Part shown: positions 11,708 through 23,729 of the stretch, one piece after another
Numbering within the stretch: the stretch's first letter is position 1
How the letters are laid out: each line of letters begins with the position of its first letter
Source of the DNA: Capronia americana
Taxonomy: Eukaryota > Ascomycota > Eurotiomycetes > Chaetothyriales > Herpotrichiellaceae
Assembly: GCA_016110215.1 (NCBI GenBank)
Contig: JADWQD010000003.1
Location: 3,162,001 to 3,226,000, forward strand
DNA: 64,000 nt
Direction of reading: 5' to 3'
The notes under the pieces: generated by a model
Databases searched by the model: none
Told to the model about the DNA's origin: nothing
The model's input: only the letters and a program-made list of their open reading frames with translations
Made by a program: the position numbers and the translations under genes

Positions 11708-13561
11708 TCAACCGACCACCTCGAGCCTTGAATCCTCGTATCTCACTCGAATGTTACCGGCTTGTGCACGAATCATATCCAGATCAGCCCGCGGGTCCAC
11801 GTCATCCAACATCGGCGAGCGGAACGCCTTGGCTGTCTCGAGGGGACTGAGAGAGACGCGCCGGTCAAGCAGCCAAAAGCCGTAGAAAGTGGGCGTGATG
11901 AGAAGGAGCATGCCAAACGTCCAGGCAATACCAAGGCTTCCGTAGACCCAATCGGTCTGGTAAACCGTGACATTGCGCGTTTCAACCGTCGAACTAGAGG
12001 TATCGAAGGGCAGGACATTTGCAACACTCGCATTGTAAACTCCGTAATTTGGACTGCTGGTGTTCGTGTTCGTCCCGGGCGGTTTGGTCTTGCCCAGCCA
12101 TCTTCCGGAACTAGGGTCCCGTGCCGCAGCGAGGGCCATGCGGAATGTCAATTCCCGCATCCCGTTGAGGACGTCTTTGGTTGGATCGCGAAAGGCAACA
12201 TCGATGATGGAACCGCCATCTGCCACATCTCCGAGGGACTTCAGATAGGCTGTGCCAAAGAGGCCGAACCGGGTGTAGGTGTAGCCGGCGGCACCGGCAT
12301 AGCTGACGTTGACATATGTTGCGTACAGCTCAGTCACGGTTGACCCATAGCCCTGCCAAGTGGTGCCTGAACCAGATCCGTAGCTCCCTGGCTCATAAAC
12401 GTCCACAAATTCAATGGCTTCATCCTCGAGCATCTGCCCTTGCAACCTGATCGTGGAGTTGCTGATGACAACAGGGTACAAGACGGTGGCTGGTCGAAGA
12501 ACACATCGTCGATGGAATCCTATCGTTAATGGTTTGTCTTCAACCACTGTGACTGGACGGCCATCTTTGACGTAGAAATCCACAGTCAGACGAGTGTTGC
12601 GCCACACCTCATAATCACTGTTGGGCACAAAGGTAGGCTCGCCGTGGCCGTCAAGCACCGTGTCGTGCGACAGCCCAAACGATATGTTGAACGCGTTGAA
12701 CTGTACCGGTGGCTCTTTGGTAGAGAAGTCGTTAACAAATGTCCAGTTATACGAGGATGTCGAACAGGCAGCAGCCAGACCTGCTGCGGCGACTGTTCCA
12801 GAGCAGGAGCCAGCACAAGTCGAGTTGACGGTTATCGTTGAGCGTGCCTGAAATTGCTGCAGGACGGATGCAAATGCTGGGTTCAAGACGGCAGCGTCCG
12901 TGACGCGTCCGGTATAGGTGCTGGTGAACTCGCTGGGAAGTTCGGGCGCGATATTCAACCGGCTCAAGACTGTTTGCCGGCTTTGTGTGGGGACTGACCG
13001 GCTGGCATTCTGCAGGAAGGTGCCCTGAACAGCCATAGCTGTCACAGCTACACATGCCAGAGCTATACGGCTGATCCTCCGCTGCCGCAAGGAGAGCAGT
13101 ATGGCTGCGACGATATCTCCAGCTACCTGCCACCGGTCATCGACCTGGGACAGCGTCCCACCTCTGATACAGAACAGCCAAAAGTCAACCTGGGTACCTT
13201 GTCCATAAATGTAAGCAACCGCCGGGCCTAGGCCAGCAGCTATCAGAGACAGATACACAGACGGTTGCACGGGCCATGATGCGATATCATCGCCGTTGGA
13301 GACGTGTAAGACAACCGCCGTTAGGACAGACAGAGCAATAATCGCCACGAACAGCGATATGGCCATGTATGAGATTTTGTGTCCGCGTGCCGAAGGTCCT
13401 CCAGTTTGAAGTCCATCGGTATTGCCGCCGTAGATTCCATTTGTGACTGTGCTTGGGCCCGTTGTTTTCCTGCGTCAAGGTTAGTTCTTCAGCAAGTTGT
13501 GGGGTACCGGAGTCCAATTATGGTACCTCTCCCCTCGGTGCAGGAAGTGGGTGGTCTCCAT
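11708..13561 (-). CDS. Uncharacterised fungal multi-pass membrane protein with large N-glycosylated domain
   Basis: Exons 13561-13527 and 13469-11708 give 598 residues; the 57-nt intron has GTACCA, CTAAC and CGCAG signals. The first 34 residues are polar. Hydrophobic segments follow near residues 47-65 (MAISLFVAIIALSVLTAVVL), 80-100, 120-140 and 147-163 (ISRIALACVAVTAMAVQG), and one near the C terminus (LGIAWTFGMLLLITPTFYGF). Between them lies a domain of about 350 residues with at least eight N-x-S/T sites and several cysteines (CAGSCSG, CSTS), so it is probably outside the cell or in the lumen. A short polar tail follows the last helix. The layout, with SWPVQPSVYL after the first helix, is common in fungal proteins of unknown role; I cannot name a domain with certainty. 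No enzymatic motif is seen. Confidence 0.75.
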
Positions 13562-14133
13562 AGCTTGCTGGTGCTGAAGATTCAAGCCTGTTAGACGAAA
13601 GACGGGACTGATCAAAAGCCCTTATAGTCAAAGACGGCCCCAGCAGCGTGTGTCGTGCTCCAAGAGCAGCAGATCATTCGACAGCTATATAGAATGCCTC
13701 ATCGCGGTACGGTGTTCCTATGATCTGCTTGCTTAAGCCATCTCGACTCAATGCTTGGATGAAAAGCTAAAAACAGCCAGAAGCGAACTGGGTGTGCTTC
13801 CTGCATGAGTCTCTTTTGATAATGCAGCACCTTAGCACCTGCAGTATTCGGGACAGTGTGGCAGCCTCCCCATTTTCGTCACGGACAACAACGTGGGGGC
13901 TGGCCACACCAATACCTGCAGAATGACTACGTATCGGACACGGTGAAGCGACCACTTATCGTAGATGGAGGTGCACCACAGGAGCGGAGTAAGGCTGATA
14001 ATTCCAAAAAAGGATCCTTGACTGCGGAGTATTGCCAGGTATTTGGCTATCGGTTGAAGACGGGGAAATCTAGTGGCGGGAAGACACCGTCGGAGGCTCA
14101 GGCGTGCTCAATAGCACTTGGACTGCGGCTCTG
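13562..14133. other. Promoter side of the membrane protein gene
   Basis: No gene is recognised. Small open frames on both strands lack splice support. Confidence 0.45.
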
Positions 14134-14451
14134 CTAACGTTTCAGGCCGGATAAAGCAAGCATCGGATCGATTTTGGAGCCTGGACACCAATACAGGCGT
14201 CGCCTGGAAAAGAAATATTTCTTGAATGTGGATGCAATCAAGTCGAGATAGTTGCGTCCTCGGTAGCATGTTTGCAAATCGTCGTCGTACTCAGGCCACA
14301 CCCGTTCGAATACACTCTGTACGATGTACAGTGCTCCGGGTTGCAAATCCCGCAACGCCTTTTGCTTAGAAAGCTCCACTAGTACGTAAGCAGCAAAGGC
14401 CAGATCACCGGGGCATGGAGGGCGTGGTGCCAACGGTGCAGGTGGTGCACG
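14134..14451 (-). pseudogene. Orphan exon-like fragment
   Basis: Read from a possible acceptor (CTAG before 14451) to a TAA, about 105 codons resemble real protein: ALYIVQSVFERVWPEYDDD, TCYRGRNYLDLIASTFKKYF. The frame contains no ATG early enough to be a gene alone. Upstream on the same strand, 14675-14478 reads from an ATG with a signal-peptide-like start (MVRCPIAAAYILVFFCIISG), but I found no donor that joins it in phase. It may be the last exon of an unresolved small gene or a remnant. Family unknown. Confidence 0.3.
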
Positions 14452-15093
14452 CTAGATCTGCATCCAGTCTCAGTAGCTCAAGTATTGTTCTGCAAAGGCC
14501 ATTTGCTGGACTGGCCTCCGCTGTTCGATTCAAGACACTCGCTGTAGGCTGTGGTTGTAGCTCTTTTTTCGCGAAGGCTTTTGCCGGACTCCTTTCCCGC
14601 GCCCCAGTTCAACGGTGAACCGGAGATGATACAGAAGAAGACGAGGATGTAGGCTGCTGCAATTGGACACCTTACCATGCTGGTGTACATACAGATTTGT
14701 CGTTTCGGCTGTGCTGTGAGATGTCGACCATCTTTGATGTCGACTGCTCGATGTTGCAGCAGGATTGTGGCCGGTAATAAACGTGGCTGGGTTAGGCGAC
14801 ACCGTCATGCGTTCATTCCACTGTGTTTCTCTGTGCTGGTCCTGGAGCTACCTTGCAAAGGAAGAGTCCACGATGTGCTGCCAACGGAACGGGTGTTTCC
14901 TTTTCAGCCTGCAGCTGCAGACCACTAGCTTCTTGAGATCCCTGGCGAGCTGTAGCAATTTGGCCAGGCTGACAATCATTCTCAAGCTGCTTCTGCGCAA
15001 GCTCTTTGCGGGACAAATTGCCTGATGCTTGTCAACTGAATGCATCACCTTGCGCTTCCTCGTCATACTCCGAGCAGCCATATGATAGCCCCC
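14452..15093. other. Unresolved sequence beside the orphan fragment
   Basis: Minus-strand open frames at 14478-14690, 14530-14808 and 14848-15081 overlap in different frames, and no consistent spliced model came out. A possible donor GTAAGG lies at 14672. The region also holds the 3' side of TRAPPC11. Confidence 0.35.
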
Positions 15094-18000
15094 TCAGACT
15101 TTAATCAGCAGGTTACCTTGCTTATCGACTTTAACACCTTTCCCGCCGGGCAATACTTTCAGTGTTTGTCCAAAGTACGCATCCACCACATTCAGATGCA
15201 CGCCTATCCATTCGTCCTTCTTGTTCGGTAAGATTCGGTATGTTAAAGTCTGTTTGCTGAGGGGAACCAAGCTGATCCCACACGCTTTTGGTCCGCTAAA
15301 CGCGAAATCTTCACTTGCCTCCATTGATGCGTTGAAGGTAAGGAAATGCGTGCTCGAATTTTCAATGGTGAAGGACAACTTGTACGCTGCCACGTTAGGC
15401 ACTCCCAATGGAGTTGGGGAAGCAGTCAGTATGACCCTAGGTTCAGCCATTGGTGCAACAAGACGGGCTGCTTCGAGAACTGTGGTATTGACTTCCTCTG
15501 AATCGTTTCTACGCCAAGCGATTTCCAGTTCCAGGTCGACGGCCACGGTGTGCCGATCTCCAAGGACCAGTTTCTGTAGAGTGAGGTCAAAGTCGAATAT
15601 TTCAGTATGGTCAGGCATGATCACCGTCGATATGATCTCCTTTCCGGCTTGATCTGGGGCCCCGGTTGCAGCGCCTGATTCTGCTTTTGACCGAATTATA
15701 CCAGTACTGGATGAACAGACTGCCCCTCCCACAATTTTGGTGGCTGTTAGGAGAATTGCTTCGATCACGAGGGCTTCCGTCGCAAAGGAGTAGAGGCTGG
15801 CTGCTACCGAGTACAAATGTCTCAGCCCCAGCGGGGTGGCAGTCTCCGAGCTAGGTTGGGGGGCCTCGAAGAAATCTGGCCAATTTTCCACATCTAAACG
15901 CGGAGTGAAGTCGTAGTTGGCTTCGAAAGGACGGATGACTCCAACATCAACAGTAATCATCTTAGCGACGGTTGTATCCGGCTCGGAAACCAGGCGGTAA
16001 GTGGCCGTCAGTTCGAGTTCGTGGTCGACTGCGACGGTGGTTCCTGTAATACGTATGGAGGCGGTCGCTTTGTCAGATGACAAGATTTTGCCCATTTCCC
16101 GAGCTGGCAATGTCAGTATCCCTGGTGCTGATAATATTGCTGGAGCATTATCCGGCTCGCTGCCGCTCCAGTCGACCCGGGTGGAACCTTCCACCGGGCT
16201 GATCAGCCGTGCCTCAAGCAAAACCAACACATCGTCGGCCTCTTCGTTGTAAATGTCGAAATCAATAGTGATGGACTCATTGGTGTAGTATGACCTTCTC
16301 AGCCCAGGGGCTTCCAGCTTCAGTTTGGGAGGCTTAGGCTGTACGTGGATTGTGTTGAAGGCATTGGACTCATGTCCTAGGCTTCGAGCGATGGGCAAGC
16401 CCGCTTTTGTCTCCCACCATTGTGCAACGGTGTGGGAGAAGTCGGAGCACGTAGCGGCAAGAGTGAATTTCTCGCCGTTGAGGATAAGTGTGATGGAAGC
16501 AACGGATACGTCTCCTGGCTCTCGAGGGATAACATGTAGTCTGAAGATCTTTGTATGGCTCGATTGAATGGACAGGTCAGCATTGCCCGCTTGGGAAGCA
16601 ATAGCATTGCTGGACGATCTTCTGGTCCCAGACAACGAGATTGATGAGATTTCATCCAGTTTGACGTTCACGAAATGAGTGGCTAAGGCGCCGCTGTCCA
16701 TCTCAGCGTCCTCGCCGTCCTTGGCAATCAGGTAGATGGGTTTCAGACTGCCTTCGAACACGACTTTGACCTCAGAAAGGCGCATTGCAGGAAGCCCGAT
16801 CTGCGCTCGCGACTGAATAGCCAACTGGCATTCCAGCGACTCCCCGACAAACACGTCATGAGTTGAGAAGGTAAATGTGGCTGTTAACGGCGACAGAGCC
16901 TCATCGATGTCTACCGCGACAGACAGGCTGCTCTTTTCTAGGCTGTAAGACGCTAATGCTTGCCGAAGATCATAGTTCGTGTTTGGCTTGCGATCAAACA
17001 CCTCATTTGTTAATTCCCAAAGCAGTCTGAGCAACAACTCACCATTTTCCACTCGAGCAAGGGTATCAAGGAGTGCCCAGCCGAGGCCTTGTAGGAGCTT
17101 CCACCATCCCGCCGTTCTCCACTGCTGGCTGAACCATAGCTCTTGTAGCGTCAAGGTGGCTGCTGCCCATGAATGGGTTTCTATCTGCTGAAACGCCTTT
17201 TGAAGTTTGAGTATTTCAGTCTTGCGAAGTTGGCCCCGTTTCGAAAAACAAACGATAGCGTCTTCCAGCATTGTTGTAATCTCCTTGGCATAATCGTGTC
17301 CGGGACTTCCATCTGCGGGCACCTCACGATATGGCTCGAGACTAAGGTATGTGTCGTAAAGCTGGGCTTTGCTCGCAACCATGGACGCGGGCGAGCGGCC
17401 CGGGGACAGGCGGTCTTCCTCTGGAATTTGTAAGGCCCACTTTCGACGAGCAAGGACGGCGTTCTTGGCGATATCCAGCCAATATCCTTGGTGGTGCAAG
17501 TGTTCCCATGGGGTCAGCCTCTCGCCCACAGGAAGCAGCCTTTCTGCACTAACGTAGATCGGAAGCAGTCCAGACGAATTTGGGAGCTTGACATTCAAGA
17601 GAGGATATTCTGACCGAGATAGGAGGTCCGCCATGATCTTCGCCCAGGCAGATTGCCAGGCCTCCCATCCGTAGTTTCCAGTTCCTTTGCCTCTTCGATT
17701 GACCAAATCAGCGATTCGATCACGGTGGGTGATCCAGGACCTCACCGCTGTGGTACCCTGGTCTGTCCAGAGTAAACAGCGAATGGTACGAAACGCTATG
17801 ATGTCGGCTAACAATCTGGCTTCGTTGAAGCGCGGACTCCATGCAGCGATGCCATCTATAATCTCAGGAGCAAACAAACTATCATATGCAGCCTCGTAAT
17901 TTCGACAAGCTGCATCCATTTCTTGACGGAATTCGGCGAATACACCAAGTTTGAATTCATACCGGACATTCCAACCTTGTAGAGACAATATATTAGAGGT

Positions 18001-18937
18001 CCCCGGTTGAACTGTGGGCTGAGGGATGGCGCTCCGACTCCGTTTGCGCCGAGCGTGCTTGGAAAGGTCGCGGTAGTATTCTATACATAGTGGATGAATT
18101 GCTGAAAGAATGTTATTCACAAATGCCGCAACCTGGGCGGACGAAGAATTATGGGCAAGAAAGTAGATGCTCTTGGCGTCGAGGGCGGTTGCCCGTCGAA
18201 TGGTGGCGAGACGGTCCTCAAGATCGGGAACGCTGATGATGCCATCCCCCAGCAAGACCACGACATGCCTGGTCTTGTAGTTCGTCGACGACAGCACACT
18301 GCGCACGTTGTTGATCTCTGACTTCAACTTGTTGTCCTGAAGAGAACTCGTGTTCGGATCAGACCCGAGTGAAAAGAAGCTCAGAAACGCGCAGGGCAGC
18401 CGTGCCTGATGTTTGGTGATCCATAGAGGTGATATGACGCCGTCGGGGTACAATGGGGAGCTAGGCGTCAAGGGTGACAGAGGAGAGTGAAGCACCAGCG
18501 GTGGTGGCGGACTTCCGTTTGCATCAATGGCCGACAGGCGAGGAGAATGGGGAGGGGGTGGTGCTTTGCGAGGCGGAAGAGTGAAGACCTGCACCCTTTG
18601 TCAGCGCTCCGGTCTTTAGCCAGGCGAGATGCTTGAGGGTGCGCTGACCTACCCGTCCAACAGTCGCAATCTTGAAGACTCTGGCGCTCCGCAATGCGAA
18701 AGCCTGGGAGTGCCATGGGACATCCGAGGCATCCTGGTCGCAGAAGGACTGGAGTACTTGTTCTGCGAGAGACCCGCCAACCACGGGAGCATCGACCTTG
18801 ATCCTGAATCCACCTTCATGCAAGAAGTCATGTGTATTTCCTGGCACGTCTGGCTCGTTCGGACTCCTCGTGTTCAGGCCGGAGAGGAGCAAAAGCGGTA
18901 GGTTATGAACGACGTAATCTTGTGGGAACCGTTCCAT
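15094..18937 (-). CDS. TRAPPC11: TRAPPC11-like TRAPP complex subunit (Foie gras and Gryzun regions)
   Basis: Exons 18937-18653 and 18588-15094 give 1259 residues with one 64-nt intron. The start MERFPQDYVVHNLP, the EGGFRI motif and the APWxS-like block match fungal homologues. A disordered proline-rich stretch (residues 100-145) is followed by PLWITKHQ and FLSFFSLGSDPN. The Foie gras-type helical region spans about 290-600 (GWNVRYEFKLGVFAEFRQE, RLLADIIAFRTIRCLLW, RLTPWEHLHHQGYWLDIAK). The C-terminal half is beta-rich with Gryzun-like segments (FDIYNEEADDVLVLLEARL, SFTIENSSTHFLTFNASME). TRAPPC11 acts in ER-to-Golgi traffic as part of a large TRAPP assembly. The extended 2.2-kb region upstream is shared with a divergent gene. 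The identification rests on domain order and motifs; a Trs130-type subunit is the main alternative. Confidence 0.82.
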
Positions 18938-21175
18938 GACTGCCCGGCATCGTTGCGCCCTCAGGTGAGAGCAGCACAGGGGCAGGTCTCGACTATGCGG
19001 AGGAGAGAGAGTCTGTCACGGTGTCTTAGTAACGTGCATGGTAAGATGATGGGAGTCGAAATGGTCAAAATGAGGGATTGGTCTATCGTATCGGCTAACT
19101 TTCCCCATCTGGGCCAACGACCTGCGGCTCAATCTCGTCTCACCAATTGTTCACTGAAGCTTCAGTTGCTTCGATGTGTGTTTTCGATTCTTCCACAGTT
19201 CTAGCGGATTGCGTACGAGTGCACAGTCTGGATTAACACATTGCCGTTTGTGTTATACAAGATTCACTCAGCACCCATTCGATTCATGAGCAGTCCATAC
19301 ATTGATACCAGCCCATGCCCACCTGCGGGCGACTGGAGCCTCTGCTAAGCAAGACTCGGGCACAAGACCACCCGGTGTCCGCTGGCTGTCCCGGGTGCCC
19401 GGACGGCGCTCGGGGGCAGGTCTCACGCGTTCCGGAACGCCAAGTGATGGAGGGTCACCGCTTCTTAAGGGACAGAATCTTTTCCGCTTCGGGTAGGTGC
19501 GAGCTCGTTCTCAGTGTTCCGATGCTGGCGCGTGCGCAGACACAGTAGCTACGTCCGAGTAGTACGAGGACATTGTCCTCACCTCAGCATGGCACGCTGC
19601 ACCTCCTGGTACCAGTTGCAACCGAGGAGCCCTCGGCGTCTTCCTCCAATGCACACCTAGTCCCTTGGCATGATCTTCCTCTTGGCAGGGTGGGCGACTG
19701 CTGCATTAGGCGACTTGTCTCTTACCCGCCTACCAAAGCTCGAAGCTGTTCAACCTCCATTGGGTCGGCCCAGTTGACCGGCCTGCGGTACGGGGTACAC
19801 AGTATGGTTTTGGTCGACTAGGCCCCACTCTCTGTCCACTCTTTGTCATGGTTAGCTTTCATGCGACGCACAGATCGTCTTGCGAAAACCATCTTACGGC
19901 TGCTCAGAGCTTTAATCGTCGCCGCAATTTTTCCGCCGGATTACCAAGCGATGCAAGGAACAGTCAAGGCTACTGTACACTCCATTGGCCACCGCCTCCA
20001 TCTCTGAAAACTGCAGGTACTTTTTACGAGCCTTAGCACGAACATTTCTGAGTCGGGAAGGAGCAAAGTTGTCGGGAAGACGGTTGAGCGACTGGCCTCG
20101 CAAACCAGATCCTAGCGTAGACGCAATTGCCAGCCTTGCCAAATGTAGGACAGTCCAGCCTATCCGGACATCTTTCCCAAGTGTCCCGGGGTCACTAGTG
20201 TAAACGGAGAAGATTTCGCAGGAAAAGGTGGCTCTCAGGTGGCGATGGCATAGTATCTTGACAGGCCGGTTGTTGCCCCGATCCTATCCCTCTTTGAGCA
20301 GGAGGTCTAAAATCCTCCTAATCCTGGCGCTTCTCGCGAATACGGATATCCCGAGGTCACATACACCCTCCCGCGTAGTATGCAGCATGTCGAAACGGGC
20401 AGGTGCTCTTTACAGTAAGGGTGGAGATGTTGACTCCACTTGCTACTACTACGAGTAGTCAAGATCCTTCGGTTCCAGAGGCCTGCACCATTCAGGTAGG
20501 TGCTTCACGGGCTTCCCACTGGGCTGGTCATTCCCGGCGGCGAGTCGAGACCCGCAGCCTCGTCCGACTTTCCTCGTGGTTCCGAAAAAGGGAAGCTTAT
20601 GCTAACCACATGCTTCAGGTCAGTGGCCTGATCCCACGAACACGACCGAGGGGGCAAACCCACGCCTTCCACAGCCCTTTCATGTAATCAAGATGGAGAC
20701 GTGATATGGCGTCTGTACGTAAAAAATGCCATGGGGCCGAGGCACGGCAGTACGATGGACGGGCCAAGGTGAGGGTGGACAGGTTAGTAACAAATTATTC
20801 AGCAAGATGATTCGAGTCCAACCTCAATGCGGCCTGTCACCAACCCACCGGCTTATGAGCTCGACACTAGGCTCGTTTCTCTAGACTTTCCTGGTCTGAC
20901 GCCGACGTGGAAGTCTCCGCGCTGGAATGTCTCCGGCCCAGCTCTTCTGAGTATGGTTTTCGAGCTGATCTTGCTTTCCCTTCCGGCTCCACGGCAAGGA
21001 AACCCATTTGACACCGAGCCGTCCGCGTCAACAAAAAGCGCTTTTCCCGCTCAGAGCCTTGCTGTGGTCGCGAATCCGACTCTCCTCACTTTCATTCCCA
21101 CCCGATCCGCTTCTCACAGAAGCCCAAAGACCGATCGGATGCGTGTGTCTAGCGGTCTCGAGGTGTTCGCGACAA
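18938..21175. other. Long divergent intergenic region
   Basis: About 2.2 kb separate the TRAPPC11 start (minus) and the TPR gene start (plus). Open frames of 60-157 codons occur but show no motif, and most start with non-ATG codons. A plus-strand frame from 20827 overlaps the next gene's leader and is probably noise. I see no repeat family or RNA gene. Confidence 0.4.
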
Positions 21176-23170
21176 ATGCCTCCCAGGGAGGACGGGGCAA
21201 CACCAAAGTCCTTCACCTGGATAACCGGCAACCCACGAAGCAAGAAAAACATCACCCAGATCCGGCGACATGCGGGACAGAATTCCGGGGTGAAAGCTGA
21301 GAATGGCGCTAGTGCTCAGTCCAGCTCGTCATCCAGACATGGCGCAAGAGGCTCTACAAAACCGTCCAGAGCTATTCATCCTTCCCCGAGGAGCGACAAC
21401 GCTGATGTGGGCCCGTCGATTGATCATGCGGAGCAGCCGATCAGCTTCCATGTGAACTATCCCTCTGCTGCGGCAGAATATGGCCCCGCTCCGTCTTCGG
21501 TTGCCCACGAGCAGTTCAATGTTCCCCAGCCTGTCCACCCGGGTACGCCTTGGACCGAGGTTTCGGCGTCACCCAGCGAAGACGTACATCCAACACGAAA
21601 ACTGGCCATCTGGGATTTGGTCAACCACTCCGATGAGGAGGAAGAGCAGCACAGGTTACAGGTCCTGGCGTCGACCCCCGGACAGGACACCGAGGACGAC
21701 CGACAAGACTACTTCGGCGGTCGCACAGCTCGAACAGAACTCAAGCAAGCCTTGAGCGAAGCCCGATCCCACTCGCCGCGCCATTCGCGCAAGTCCTCAC
21801 CGCCGCCCCCGACGACATTTGCCCTGCAAGCCAACGTCTCCAAACGACGCAAAGCCACGAGTAGCGCGACCCCCAGCTCGCACGTCCCATGGCGACTCGG
21901 TATGACGCCCTCTCCCCGCCCCATGTCATTGTCGAAGGAGGACTCACAAGTCGAGCAGATCCTCCTCCAAACCAGCGCCTTCTTCTGGGGCCAATTCGAG
22001 TCATCATGGTCAGTCCGACTGCGTGAGAGCGGCAACACCTACTTCGACAAGATCTCCGGCATGGAACGCTTCGCCGGCTCCGTCACTACAGCCGGGGGCC
22101 TCCTAGCATTGGGACACGTGGACTCTGCATCTTCGATCCTTGGCGACGTTCTACCGAAGCTCCCCGAGTTGCTGGTATCACAACACCCTCAAGTATGCTG
22201 GCTCCTCGCGGACCTCAGCCTCAGCGCCAGCTCCGACACCCCGCTGGGCCGTCTACGCAGCCAGGTGAAACGGATTGCCGCATCCGCATCCCTCACGACC
22301 CTGGGCCCGTCCCACCCGATCACGAAGCTCCTGCAGCTGACGTTTCCGGCCATGGCCGACTCCCGGCGACTGCACCTCCGCGAGTTGATCCAGCGCAAAA
22401 TCCACGAGCTGCACGAAGCCCTCTTTGAGCCCAACTCGTACCAAAGCACCGGGCAGTATTACTACCTTGGGCGCGTGCTCGCGCAGGTCGGCCAATTCGA
22501 GAAAGCGCGCGACATCCTCGCCGAGGTTGTCGCCATGTGGGAGGACATGTACGGCGCCGACCATATCATGCCCATCACAGGGCTCCTCGAACTCACCAGA
22601 GTGCACCTCTCGCTGAACGACGCCTCGACCGACACCGAGGCCCTGCTCTCCGAAGCCCTCCGCCGCACGCTGACACTCGAGAAAGCGGCCGCCAGCCCGG
22701 ACCCAGCTTCTCCCCCTGATGAAAGGATGAACGCAAAAGCAGCAGGTCTGATCCACTCGCGGATCGGCTGTCTCCGCACCCTCGGTCGCCTGCACGTCAT
22801 GCGCGGGAACTTGGAAACCGCAATGATGCAATATACCGCGGCGATGACCATCGGGGTCGAAGAGCTCGGCGTCCATGTCCCGGCCGTGCAATTGGCTTTG
22901 GCCGACCTGGACGCCGTGAGCCAGATGGTCCGTGCGCACAGAGAGGGCGACGAGAGCGTCCGGCTGGAATGGTTGAAGAGGGTCCCCGTCGAGGTGGGGA
23001 TCAGGTGGGTGAACAAGAATGAAGGCCCGACGACCGGGACAGCGGGAGCAATGGACCCGGCTACGGTTGCAGAGAAGCTAGGTCTGTCCAGTTCGAGCAG
23101 TGGCACGGCGGATCATACCAAGGCTGAGACCGTGGCTGTAGCTGCGGCTGCGGCTGCGGTGACAGAATGA
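21176..23170 (+). CDS. Uncharacterised TPR-like protein with fungal regulator-type N terminus
   Basis: A single exon gives 664 residues. The frame is open further upstream, but that part begins at a TTG; the ATG at 21176 sits in ACAAATGCC and starts MPPREDGATPKSFTWITG. The short FTWITGNPRSKKNITQIRRH motif, aromatic then basic, resembles the N termini of many fungal regulator-like proteins that lack a zinc cluster. Residues 40-270 are disordered, rich in S, P and acidic runs. From about 300 the protein is helical; near 426-460 (GQYYYLGRVLAQVGQFEKARDIL) and 531-565 (LGRLHVMRGNLETAMMQYTA) it has tetratricopeptide-like helix pairs. The end is an alanine repeat. A role in transcription or scaffolding is inference only. 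Confidence 0.75.
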   Translation: MPPREDGATPKSFTWITGNPRSKKNITQIRRHAGQNSGVKAENGASAQSSSSSRHGARGSTKPSRAIHPSPRSDNADVGPSIDHAEQPISFHVNYPSAAAEYGPAPSSVAHEQFNVPQPVHPGTPWTEVSASPSEDVHPTRKLAIWDLVNHSDEEEEQHRLQVLASTPGQDTEDDRQDYFGGRTARTELKQALSEARSHSPRHSRKSSPPPPTTFALQANVSKRRKATSSATPSSHVPWRLGMTPSPRPMSLSKEDSQVEQILLQTSAFFWGQFESSWSVRLRESGNTYFDKISGMERFAGSVTTAGGLLALGHVDSASSILGDVLPKLPELLVSQHPQVCWLLADLSLSASSDTPLGRLRSQVKRIAASASLTTLGPSHPITKLLQLTFPAMADSRRLHLRELIQRKIHELHEALFEPNSYQSTGQYYYLGRVLAQVGQFEKARDILAEVVAMWEDMYGADHIMPITGLLELTRVHLSLNDASTDTEALLSEALRRTLTLEKAAASPDPASPPDERMNAKAAGLIHSRIGCLRTLGRLHVMRGNLETAMMQYTAAMTIGVEELGVHVPAVQLALADLDAVSQMVRAHREGDESVRLEWLKRVPVEVGIRWVNKNEGPTTGTAGAMDPATVAEKLGLSSSSSGTADHTKAETVAVAAAAAAVTE

Positions 23171-23729
23171 GTGAACGAACCAAGGAAGGAAGAAAAGAAG
23201 GCATGAACACCATGGTCCCTGAGGCACACAAGCTGCGTAAACGTTCTCGCACTCGAACTCGCATTTGCATTTGCATTGACGCGGCGTTTTGAGAGGGCAG
23301 GGTTATCCTATGGCTAGGTCGGAAAATGGGCAGGCATGCATGTGAGTATGTACCTCGTACTCGACTGTACGTAATACAGTACATAAGGACGTATGGGTGT
23401 CCTCCGTCCTGTGCATTCCCTCGATAGATGAGGAACTGCCGGACCGCGCCACCGTGATCATGATATATACAATATACACGGTACGGTACGTAACCATCCA
23501 TCCGCAGGGCACAGTGCCGGCGGCATTTTCCCTTCTAGCCATTCTCCAGACACGGTAATCGGACTCTCTGCGGATCAGATATTCCCCGGCACGGGTTTCC
23601 TTGACAGCCATGGAGAAAGGACATGGAATATAGAAGGTTGAATGTGGAATGTAGAATGTAGAACGTAGAATGTACACTCTAGAACTTCTGTTCCGTTTAT
23701 GACTTGTTTGTCCGTTTTATCTACAGTAT
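23171..23729. other. 3' region with small repeats between convergent genes
   Basis: The stretch holds the 3' sides of the TPR gene and HUT1. GTAC-rich palindromic steps occur at 23340-23500 and a TGTAGAA repeat at 23626-23672. No gene is seen. Confidence 0.5.
23626..23672 (+). repeat. Imperfect tandem repeat of GAATGTA/GAACGTA
   Basis: Units such as GGAATGTAGAATGTAGAACG recur five to six times with single-base changes. It lies in the 3' side of HUT1 and has no coding meaning. Confidence 0.7.

Noticed and set aside
22253..23106. Long minus-strand frames (up to 228 codons) inside the TPR gene
   Set aside because: They mirror the GC-rich coding strand and lack motifs or splice context.
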